DNA of 64,000 nucleotides. It comes from Charina bottae (Eukaryota; Chordata; Lepidosauria; Squamata; Charinaidae). Shown here piece by piece: positions 29,401 through 40,700 of the stretch. The stretch lies in assembly GCA_023362775.1 (NCBI GenBank), contig JALMGJ010000004.1:55841298-55905297 (forward strand), in the 5' to 3' direction. The position numbers and the translations under genes are program-made. The stretch's first letter is position 1; each line of letters opens with the position of its first letter. The notes below the pieces were generated by a model that searched no databases, was not told where the DNA came from, and worked only from the letters and a program-made list of their open reading frames with translations.

Positions 29401-32400
29401 TGCAAAGGTGTGATCTCTGAAATGAATGGTCATGTGGACATTTTTTTTTGTATGGGGAATGTATATGTGTAGATAATTAAAGCATTTTAATGTCAAACAA
29501 TAGACATTTATAAAAGTTGATAATTAAAAAAAAACTATACTAAATATTTATCCACCTTAAGCAATTGTAAAACTTATGGGGGATGGCTTTGATGGCTTTG
29601 TGTTAAGGCTGGTAGAGCTCTCTAGGTGAGAACTTACACTGAAAGAAATCTCTGAGACAGTTGAAGAGATAAGATAAAGAGATGATGCTAAAGGTGGAGA
29701 TCATGGTAGAGACTTGGAATGTGCAATGACATTTGAGATTTCCAATAAAAGTGACCTAGTGTCCCTCTAGGTCATTGCAAAAAGTCATTCAGTGTTATCC
29801 TATGTAAGGCCACTTCTTTTTAAGCATCTGTGCTGTTGCATTTCAGACTAGCGTATTTGGCTGTTGCTGTGAATGACTCTGAAATTGGAATGCAGTCAAC
29901 CTTGCTAAATGTTTTCTCCTGACTCCTCAGCATAGATGTCACTCATCTTCTATTCTCTTACAAAAATATATCTTCCATCTTATCATTTTATTGGAAAATG
30001 TTTTCTAGAAGAGTGCAGGGTGGGGAGACAAAGCACATCTGCTAAATAAATTCTATGGGATTAATAAGTATTAACTTAATAGATATCTACTCAGGGCATA
30101 TGGTACTTATATTTAAAATATAGAATGGATGATAAAATAATTGTTATGTTGTGTATGTTGTATTACAGTGTAATATTAAATAATATTATACAAATGTATC
30201 TGATGATAGTTTATTTAAAAAGCTGATAAAAAGAAAATGGTGACGACAAAGGGGATATAGTGAAGGGTCCTCTCTCATAAATCCTATAATTTTATTATTA
30301 TGATCTCCATGCTTAATGAATTTTCTAAAATTTCATTTGAAAAAGGGAAGCTTATGGTTCCTTGGCTATAATATCAGCTATAGGATACCTCCTCGATATT
30401 CCATTTTATAGCAGATGTTTGAACTGCTTTTCCAGACTATCTATCTTCATCCTTTGCCACACTGTTATATCCTGTTTTTCTTAGTACACAGAATATTAAT
30501 GTATCTCCTGGGCTCTGAATGGCAGGTTTTGCTCTGCAGTTGTGGTTTAAATCTTGAGGGAGATCCAAATTTAGCCAATAAAGCAAAGAGTCCTCATATA
30601 AGACCTTCACCTTTGGGGGAGGGGCAGGGACAGACTGTGACAGATGTTCCCTGGTTCATAGAATGAGAAAATCTAATTTGTTTTTCTTTTTCAATAGGTG
30701 GTTTACTAGTCCAACTACAGTCAATGCCTTTTATAGTTCATCTACAAATCAGATCAGTGAGTACTTGACTAAATCATGATTTAATTACTTACCTGAGAAA
30801 AAAGAATATCCTTCAGCTTCTATAAGCAGCATTCTCTCTCAGAATTTTAAAATCATACTGTATATGCTCATACTGTACAAAAATGCACACTAAGTTTATA
30901 AACCCTGTTCTCATAAGAAAAATATTAATAACGAGTGCATTGTATGTCTAAGAGAGAGAGAAAGAGAAGAAAGAAAAGGCAGATTGAATAAAAATATCCC
31001 TTCCCCTAAGAAGAGTGTCATTCCTTTGTGAAGTAAGAAGGCACCTGCACATCTTATATGATTCTGATAGACGTGTCACTAGTATAGAGATATAGTCTAA
31101 CTACTGAATCTGATTTTTTAAAAAGTGTACAGGTTCAGTGATTCCCAGGTGCAGTGCACAATATTATGGTATTCTGGAAAACATATCATTTTCATTCATT
31201 GCTTAATATCACTGATTTATTTATTTATCATATTTATATGATGTAGGCTGTAATTCTTTGCAATGGGAATAAGCATTTTTGAATTTTTGAACAAGTATAG
31301 AGACATGTTGTTAGAGTTCCTTCTAGCATTATATATGTTCCTACCATTGGAGTGACCTCACTAATATTCTCCATGCTCATAATGGACCTTGAAGACTGAA
31401 AATAGTAACAATAACTAATGGTAGGCAGCTCCTGGTTGAAAGTGAAAAAGTGGAGACTCTAGTATGAATGCTCAGAAAACTCATAGGGCATATCCCTGCT
31501 GCTAGGTTGCCCTGTTGCCAGAATGAGCTGGTTGTCCTTTCTGAAGGGCAAAAAGGGACATCACTTTCTATTAATTTCCCACTCACCTTCAAAGTAACCT
31601 CAGGGCATATTTGTCTGCTCCACTTCCAAAGTACATGTTTCCCTGTTATGTTGCTTTGAGTGTTTCTGGCTGTGTGGAATAAAGTATTTCAGTTTGTTTC
31701 AGTCTGATTTATCAGTTCACTAGCTACTTTGCATAGAAAGGTGCACTCTTTCACCTGAGCCAATGCTTTAGTCTACTCTAATAGGTTCTATATACAACGG
31801 AGCTGAAACAGTGTAGTGGCTATGATCTTCACATAGCCTAGGGATGGTTGCTGGTTCAAAACCCGCTTTCAGGTTGGATAGCAAGAAAGGAATATGGAGC
31901 GAAATATGCCAGAATGGTTAAAATGAATAAAAAATTATTAATGTAGCCCAGATATTTAGAACATCGAGAGATCCTCCCCCAATCTGCCGTGGTGAGCACA
32001 AGCAGCAGTAAGGAAGTTCTGCCATGGCATACCACTCACAAAGGTGTTGCCTTTATGGGGTAAATCTTGTAATACCTCCACACTTTCTCCCATTAGGAAT
32101 GTTCAACCCAATATGGGGAAGATTAACTAGGCAGAAATTATATCGTTTATTTGATTAGATTCCATGAGCAAAGAAGAGGAAAAGAGCATGTAGTCAGACA
32201 ATGGAGAATCCACAAAGAAAGCTACAGGTTAGTGCAGGTTGTTTGCCTTGTGAAGCCTCTAGCAGTGAGGTGAGAGCTGCACTGGAGGTGAAAGTGGTTA
32301 GTAATTACCTTAGTAAGGTGAGAGCAGGGAGCTTGTTAATTCATGGCTCCTATTTAGCAAGCAAGTGATGGGGGCCACTATAGAAAGCAAATAGGAAGAG

Positions 32401-33524
32401 CTAGCTCGTCTAAGCAGCCTTTCTTCCTAGTGTTAATTAAAAATGCAGGTCAATCTCAGGACATATCTGGAATCGGGTGGCATACAAGTTCAATTCAATA
32501 AATTCAATAAATAAGTAAAGCACACAGTCACTCATGGTCAACATGTAGCAAGTTGAGTAAATGGCACATATCTAGCAATAATTTAGAAACAATCCTATGC
32601 AATAATCTGCCACAACCACACAGTATCAGCATCCTTAAGAAAAATCATTCTAAATCATCATGTTGTTTGTGTATTTGTTGCTGAGCTAATAGTATTGAAT
32701 TTTTAGAGGACCATGTTTATTTTGTTTGTTGTTTATTCGTTCAGTCGCTTTCGACTCTTCGTGACTTCATGGACCAGCCCACGCCAGAGCTTCCTGTCGG
32801 CCATCGCCATCCCCAGCTCCCCCACGGTCGAGTCTGTCACCTCCAGAATATCATCCATCCATCTTGCCCTTGGTTGGCCCCTCTTCCTTTTGCCTTCCCC
32901 TTTCCCTAGCATCAGCATCTTCTCCAGGGTATCCTGTCTTCTCATTATGTGGCCAAAGTACTTCAGTTTTGCCTTTAATATCATTCCCTCAAGTGAGCAG
33001 TCTGGCTTTATTTCCTGGGGTATGGACTGGTTTGATCTTCTGGCAGTCCAAGGCACTCTCAGAATTTTCCTCCAACACCACAGTTCAAAAGCATCTATCT
33101 TCCTTCGCTCAGCCTTCCTTATGGTCCAGCTCTCGCAGCCATAGGTTACTACAGGGAATACCATTGCTTTAACTATGCAGACTTTTGTTGTCAGTGTGAT
33201 GTCTCTGCTCTTAACTATTTTATTGAGATTTGTCATTGCTCTCCTCCCAAGAAGTAGACGTCTTCTGATTTCCTGGCTGCAGTCAGCGTCTGCAGTAATC
33301 TTTGCACCTAGAAATACAAAGTCTGTCACTGCCTCCATGTTTTCTCCCTCTATTTGCCAGTTATCAATCAAGCTGGTTGCCATAATCTTGGTTTTTTTGA
33401 GGTTTAACTGAAACCCAGCTTTTGCACTTTCTTCTTTCACCTTCGTCATAAGGCTCCTCAGCTCCTCCTCGCTTTCAGCCATCAAAGTGGTATCATCTGC
33501 ATATTTAGTTTCCCTTGATTTCAT

Positions 33525-33568
<44 letters not shown>

Positions 33569-34672
33569 CCCTTTGGTTTTGCCTTTGGCATAGAAAGATA
33601 CAATATGGAGAGACTATCTTTCCTCTTCCTTTCCTCTTCCTTTTTCTTTTTTTTTGTCCTATCTATTAGTAAGCCTGTAGGCTGAGATTCTGTAATATTT
33701 TAATCTCTAAAAAATGCTATTTCTAGAAGTGTTGAAATTGCTGAACTTAGCAAGAACGTCCAGTTGATCACCTGGGTTCTTCATTCTGTTTACAGATTTT
33801 TATCCCAATGCAGGTGTTAATTAGCTTATCCTAGAACAGGTTTTAAATAGCTTTTAGGGTTGAAACTAAAGGGCAGCTTGTAATTTGTTTAAAGAAGTAA
33901 AATAAATTACTGTCAGTGTTAATATGTGATTATTACAGACATTTACAATGTAATGTAATTGCCAGCCTGCCATTTTTGTATTTCACTTTTATTTGATGTT
34001 CCTGTTCACAATTCTGCACTCCACCAATGTTTACCAATTCAGGATAAGACGTCAAGGACTTGATAAGCTTTTATGAAATGGAGCTCAGTTAATGCTACAA
34101 TACATTTGCTAATCCGTAAGGTGTCATAAGACTCTTGTTCAGGCATTTTCTGATAGACAGAGCTAAGACAGATTCAAAAATGTTTCTCTTGGGACTGCTT
34201 GCATCAAACTGAAAAGGATGGAGGGTTTCACTTCTGATCTACTTCATATTCCACTTCAGTTATTGTATATGTTTAATTGGAGTTCATTTCCAATAAGGCT
34301 GCATTATCCTCAAATTTATCAGATTAAGCCTTGATTTTGATGATGTCATGGCACTGTCTAGATACTCTAAAAATGAGGAACTCTGAAATTATATGCATAC
34401 ATACATATAGTTCCCACTATTCGCATTAGGCAACAAGTAGAGAATTAACCATCCCTACACTAAAGAGTATTCAGATGGGATAGCTTAGTACCATGGAGCT
34501 AACAACATGCACTGCAAAAATGAAAGCTCTAATTTTCAGATTATGTTGATTTTAAAAAACGCAGATCAAGAAAATCTTGTTTCCATCCATACTGATGTAA
34601 GCAGTTTGTTTTGACATCATAAAGCTTATTTGACAATTTCCAAACAACAGTTGACTATGAGGATTGAAGTCC

Positions 34673-34704
<32 letters not shown>

Positions 34705-37700
34705 TAGTAAAGAAATTTTAACAAGGTAAAAACAATACAAATTTTACAGAAAAAATAAAAATAGTGAATAGATAAGAAAGAAAATAAGAAAAAGAAAGAA
34801 AATAGAAATAGAAATAGAAATAGAAAGAGAAAGAGAAAGAGAAAGAGAAAGAGAAGAAAAAGTTATAAAGAAGCAGCTTCTGATCTTCTTAACAGTGTTA
34901 TAAATGCATTTATATTTTACCCTCTCTCTCTGTAATATTACATCATAATTTCCTTCTTTCCATAGTTTACCCTTTCTAATCATCAAGCCCATAAATCACA
35001 AGTTCATTTTTTTAATTTCTTCAGCAAAAAGTCCATAAGGGGTTTCTAGTCACTAATAAATGAGGTTATTGTCCTTTTCCTAATCAGACAAGCAAATTTT
35101 GCCATCCCTTCTAATCTTCACCAACTTCCACTGTGGATATTTCAGAGTCTTTCCATTTTTGTGTGTATAATAGTCTCACAGCAGTTATCATATACAAAAA
35201 CAATGTTCCATAGCTATGCTGACCATATTTCCTTCAGACGAAAACGGGACTTTGGGGATGGCAAAACGGGACAGGGTCTTATGCCACCATGCCGGCCTCC
35301 AAACCCCGCCCCCCAGTCCACGCAATTGGCTCCCGCCTGCAAACCCCGCCCCCGCCCCACACGATTGGCTCCCGCCTGCAAACCCCGCCTTCGAAAGGGC
35401 AGGCTCCGGGGACCCCGAAAATGCCCTCAGTCTAGGCAGGGAGGCTGCGCGCACGGGCATGTTGCCAAGGGGCGCTCAGCTGTTCTGCGGGGAGAATTTC
35501 CACCCCGGCTCCAGGGCAGCGTGTGCATGTGGGAGGGGAGGTTTTTGCCTCCCTGCCAGAACCGAGGGCATTTTCGGGGTCCCCGGAGCCTGCCCTTTCG
35601 AAGGGGCAGTGGCAGCAGCAGCAGCAGCGCTGCCCTTTCAAAAGGGCAGGCTCCGGGGACCCCGAAAATGCCCTCAGTTTAGGCAGGGAGGCTGCGCGCA
35701 AGCGGCGCTCAGCTGTTCTGCGGGGAGAATTTCCACCCCGGCTCCAGGGCAGTGTGTGCATGTGGGGAGGGGAGGCTTTTGCCTCCCTGCCAGATCCGAG
35801 GGCATTTTCGGGGTCCCCGGAGCCTGCCCTTTCGAAGGGGCAGCGGCAGCAGCAGCAGCAGTGCTGCCCCTTCGAAAGGGCAGGCTCCGGGGACCCCGAA
35901 AATGCCCTCAGTTTAGGCAGGGAGGCTGCACGCGCGCATGTTGCCAAGCGGCGCTCAGCTGTTCTGCGGGGAGAATTTCCACCCCGGCTCCAGGGCAGCG
36001 TGTGCATGCGGGGAGGAGGCTTTTGCCTCCCTGCCAGAACCGAGGGCATTTTTGGGGTCCCCGGAGCCTGCCTTTTCGAAGGGGCAGCGGCAGCAGCAGC
36101 AGCAGTGCTGCCCCTTCGAAAGGGCAGGCTCCGGGGACCCCGAAAATGCCCTCAGTTTAGGCAGGGAGGCTGTGCGCAAGCAGCGCTCAGCTGTTCTGCG
36201 GGGAGAATTTCCACCCCGGCTCCAGGGCAGCATGTGCGTGTGGGGAGGAGGCTTTTGCCTCCCTGCCAGAACCGAGGGCATTTTCGGGGTCCCCGGAGCC
36301 TGCCCTTTTGAAGGGGCAATGGCAGCAGCGGCAACCCGGAATCACCGCCACCGGCACTTCCGTGTTTTTGTTTGGAAAGCCCTGGCCTAGTGTGTTTGTG
36401 TGTGTGTGTGTGCGCGCGCGATTACGCTGAGCAAGTAATCTGCGCGCATGCACACACACACACGCACGCACCCTCTTTCCACAACCTTCCCGTGCCTGCT
36501 TTCCCTGGCCTCACCACTGCTGGGCAGACAATCTCAGGATCAGGTAAGGAGGCAGGAACCTGGACTGTGGTGCTGCTTCTGCTGCTGGGATCGCACGTGG
36601 CAACTGGGCTTCCAGTTGCTGCGCTGATAGGGCCTCTTGCCTCCAATGGCAAGTCCGGCTCCAGTCCTCCTTCCTGTCTTCCTGTCCTCCTTCCCACCGG
36701 GTTTAAAAAAGGGACAAAATTGAGATTTTTATCAAAACGAGGGGACGGTTGAAAAATGCTAAAATAACGGGACTGTCCCGTTCAAAACGGGACGTATGGT
36801 CACCCTATCCATAGCTCTTTTCTAATTGTCTATCCTTTAGTCCCAGCAAAAAAAGTTCTGTTCAATGTTAATCTTTAAAATTCCTTGTTTTGCTGTGTGT
36901 ATTTGAACCCAAAATTTCCTGGCTTTTTTACAAGTCCACCAGGCATGATAACAGATTAAAAGAAAATAAAGATTTATTTTAATTTTTTTCTCTCTGGCTT
37001 TGCTATCAGGCTTACTTATAAAGACATATTATGCTCCTGATTGAGATTCATTGTTTAAACCATTAGATTAACTCTGTTACCCTTTTTTGCAGAAAGTAAC
37101 AGACCCTCTACCTCAGTGTTTCTGAACCTTGACAACTTTAAGATGTGTGGACTTCAACTCCCAGCAACTCCTATGCTGGCTGGGGAATTCTGGGAGTTTG
37201 AAGTCCACACATCCTAAAGTTGCCAAGGTTGAGATACACTGCTCTACCTTGTCTAAATGTCTTAGAAAAACTCAGATTTCTTTATTCAGTGAGACTGAAT
37301 TATTTCTTCTCCTCTTTCTCTTCTAAAATCACCACAGGGTTTCCAGCAGGAGAACTGCAGAAGCCTTTCTTCTGGGGAACAGAATATCCCAGGTAAAAAG
37401 TCTTTATGAAATGCTTATAAAGTCAAATACTCATAAATGAAATAATTTTACATCAGCAGAGACACTTGTTGAAGCAAGAAACTGGAAAATGTAAAGATAT
37501 GTGCAGTTAATGATGTTTTATTAGCTTTAACTTTTTTTTTGCACTGAAAATATAGATCGGTATGAAAAACTGCTATCTTTATTTATACGATATGACCAAG
37601 CATTCTGGCCCCAGTCCTCCATCTTCTGCTCATATTTGCTTTACTGTGGTTTGCTTTCCAATAGGACTTGCCACCATCCTCCATTCGTCTGAAAACAGGC

Positions 37701-40700
37701 TGCAGGCAGAGATGAATTAAATATTCACAAAGCTTCCTCATGTATTGCAGTTCAAACTGCAATGAATATTTTTAGAAAACCAACTACTGTTAGCAATGGA
37801 TCAACCTAGAAGCTGCTAGTTTTCACACATACAAAAAGAAAAGCCCTGTTAATGCTAAATATCATGTCTCTGGAATTTAAAACATATAATTCCTATTTAT
37901 GAGATTAGAGACAGTTCGTAGGCTCCACTTTTTTGTTTTAATACTGTTCTCCATAATTGTTACACTGGAAATAATCTTTCCCCACAAGATTATTTCCCCC
38001 ATAAATTCTTTATGTCAGCAGAATTTGCCTTCTTATAGTCTCAATGGGAATTGAATTATAGAGTAAGAGTGCTGAGTACTTCTGAGAATATAGTTCTCAA
38101 ATCATGAAATGTGATAGCATCCAGATTCCAGAAAGTAGAGATTAGTTTTAGTTCTTCGCCTGGGGCAAAGTTTGATAGTTACTGGTCTATGAAATCTTTG
38201 TGGAATCCGTGCGTAGGGTAGTGTTGTGAAATCAACTTTTATTGAACAAGAAGTGTCTGGCTCTTCAGCTATCAAATGGAGATGAGCACCGGCCCCTAGA
38301 GTCGGACACAACTGCACAAACGTGAGGGGGGAACCTTTACCTTTTTACGCAGAAATTTAAAGTGCTAACTGCTACTTATAAATTAGTGTGCTTATTAATT
38401 GAGAAACAAAAAATATGAAATTATATATATGATAACATTTTGTGGAAGATTTTGTTCTTTTCAAGATAGATACTCTGTATTTAAACGTTTTTATTTCCCA
38501 GTGATTAACAGCTTTGGAAGACACAGCATATCAAACCATATTTGAGTTTGTTCCACTGCTGCAGGCTTATTCCACTGGGCTTATTCCACTTTGACTATTT
38601 CATTAGTCAAGACCAGACATAACAACAACAGCAAACTATTGATAATGGAAGACATCCTGGTTGTTTGCAACCATAACAAGTGGAGGACCAAAAACCTGTG
38701 TGCAGGCTCTTACTACTATATTGGCTCAGAACTACTGAACTAGCCCTGTGCATAAAATTCAGCCACTATTTACTACTAAGTCCTTTATTAGATCAGTTCC
38801 TATGTTATTTCTCTTTTTCATTAACTTTTCTTCTTCCTCTATTCTTCCCCTAGATTTCTATGTCTCATTCTGCTACAAAAGCTTACATTCTTTTTCATCT
38901 GTTCTACATTTTAAAAAAATTAGCTTGCTTCTCTGCTTAGTTTTCCTCTCTTAATGTCTCCCGCAAAGCTATTCCTGAGCTTACAGCCTGTTGTATGGTA
39001 TTATTCCCAGACTGACCATTTTTTTTACCAAGAAAGTGGGCTGTAGGCATTCTGCTGCCTTTTAAATCTGAGAATTTGAAGTGTTTGTGAACATCTTATG
39101 ATCCTGTATTTACGCATACATTGTTAGAAGTTTCATTGATAAAGTTTACATAAATAAATTATACTGGGAATGTTGTGTTATTGTTCCAGTATTGCTCAGT
39201 TCCTTGAAAAAAAAGGATAGAGATTTCACTCTGTTTTGTATTCCAGGCACACTCCTTGATATTATCAAAAAGTTGAACAGCCTTACTCTTAAGATTGTAT
39301 TCTATATCTGATGCCATACCTGTCTTCAGTACAATATAAAATAATAAACTTGTCATAGAATGGGATGTTTCCATTGTTGAAATGTATAATTTTAACCTCA
39401 GGTTTGTAATGGAATTTAGCAGTGATAAAAATAAAATCTGTAAGAAGCATTTTATGACATACAAATTAGCTTTTGTGGAAGATAGAATAAAATAAAAGGC
39501 CAAAGTAAAAATTAAAACATGCAGTACTATAGGTTTTGGATATGACTCAGAGAGCAATTACCATGTTATGGATTGTTAAATCAAATGAAAGATTCTTTGA
39601 AAATCTGCAGTGACATTGATGGGGTTGTTGTTGTTGTTATAAATTCAAACTAAGCACGGGTTGTTTTTTTTCCTGATTTGGACTGGACTACAGAGTCAGT
39701 GGAGAAAAGGTATAGCCTTCCTTCCTCATTTCAATCCTGTGGGCAGTAGGGTGAGGTGGGAAAGATAATTGCAATTGAAAAGATACCTTCCTTTGGCATT
39801 AATAGGAGCTTCTTCCCCATCGGTGAATTCTTCCGCACGACAAACCATTGTGGATGCAGGCTACCCCAACAGCAGGTGAATCAAGCCTGCTGATCAGATG
39901 TACAGTATAACTCTCACTTGAAACAAACCGCAGTCTAGGGTTTGTGCCTGAGAGGCACTGCATGTGGTGGGAAAGCAGTTTCCCCTGCTGAAAAACACAA
40001 CCCAAGACAAGCACAGAAGTGAATGTGCACTCCCAATATTTCTGAGCAGAGGAATATTTTGATGCTTGTGTTGTATTGTCCCAGATTGCAATGGGCCACC
40101 CCAGCATTCATTCCAGGCTTTTCTGGTTGGCTCCTTGCTTTGCTTTTTATATTAGCTTTTTTCCCCCAGGATAGTGATCTTCATCCCTCATCTCAGGATT
40201 GGCCGGCTTTTGGGTCCACCCCAGGCAACTAAGAGATTTTCTGAAAGATGTGATCTCTGTTGATTTTTAAAATGACTTGATGTTTAGAAATATAGATGCA
40301 GAAGATGGAGTAATAGGTTTACAATCTAGATTTCACTTTAGCCAGGCTGGATGCATTGCCCTCATCAGTCCTTTTTGGACGTTTTAAGTTTACTAAGGGG
40401 AAGAAATGGAAGCAGTCACAGATTTTATTTTCTTGGGCTCCAAGATCACCGCAGATGGTGACTGCAGCCATGAAATTAAAAGACGCTTGCTCCTTGGGGG
40501 GAAAGCTATGGCAAACCTAGACAGCATATTAAAAAGCAGAGACATCACCTTGTCGACAAAGGTCCATATAATTAAAGCTATGGTTTTCCCAGTAGTAATG
40601 TATGGCTGTGAGAGTTGGACCATAAGGAAGGCTGAGCGCCGAAGAATGGATGCTTTCGAGCTGTGGTGCTGGAGAAGACAAGAGTCCCTTGGACTGCAAG

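Larger units (their letters stand above)
25698..30697 (+). other. PHEX: PHEX intron 14
   Basis: About 5.0 kb. Holds a palindromic hAT element (27162-27288), a short L2/CR1 tail (28352-28424), a BovB-type SINE tail (29005-29060) between two CTCF-like motifs, and otherwise unassigned AT-rich DNA. Confidence 0.8.
35215..36807. mobile_element. Non-autonomous hAT element, 1.6 kb, GC-rich hairpin array
   Basis: Exact 8-bp duplication TCCATAGC at 35207-35214 and 36808-36815, with ends TATGCTGACCATA and the matching TAGGGTGACCATA on the other strand, as expected for hAT. AACGGGAC recurs near both ends (35243, 35265, 36766, 36786, and inverted at 36775), probably a transposase binding repeat. The interior is four units of about 240 bp, far richer in GC than the intron. 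No transposase is encoded. The long open frames in the array, on both strands, come from its symmetry and GC content. Confidence 0.88.
34650..36990 (-). repeat. LINE-like segment interrupted by hAT
   Basis: 34705-35214 and 36816-36990 read as one block of T/A-rich minus-strand repeat (AAAGTCCATAAGGGGTTTCT and CACCAGGCATGATAACAG) that I tentatively class as an L1-type 3' UTR. The hAT element at 35215-36807 sits inside it. Confidence 0.35.
30757..37337 (+). other. PHEX: PHEX intron 15
   Basis: 6581 bp. Holds a BovB fragment (32722-33524) joined to an (AC)n tract, AT and purine-rich simple repeats (34679-34860), an unclassified LINE-like segment split by a 1.6 kb hAT element (35215-36807), and a palindromic hAT element (37114-37241). 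30757-32430 shows only a weak tRNA-like box near 31800. Confidence 0.8.

Noticed and set aside
35161..36390. Long open frames of up to 314 codons on both strands, rich in Gly, Pro and Gln
   Set aside because: They lie in the tandem GC-rich hAT array, overlap in several frames and on both strands, and repeat with the array period. Symmetry and GC content explain them.
35215..36700. CpG-island promoter of a host gene
   Set aside because: The GC-rich block ends exactly at hAT termini with a target duplication, so it arrived with the transposon. The same applies at 49010-49280.
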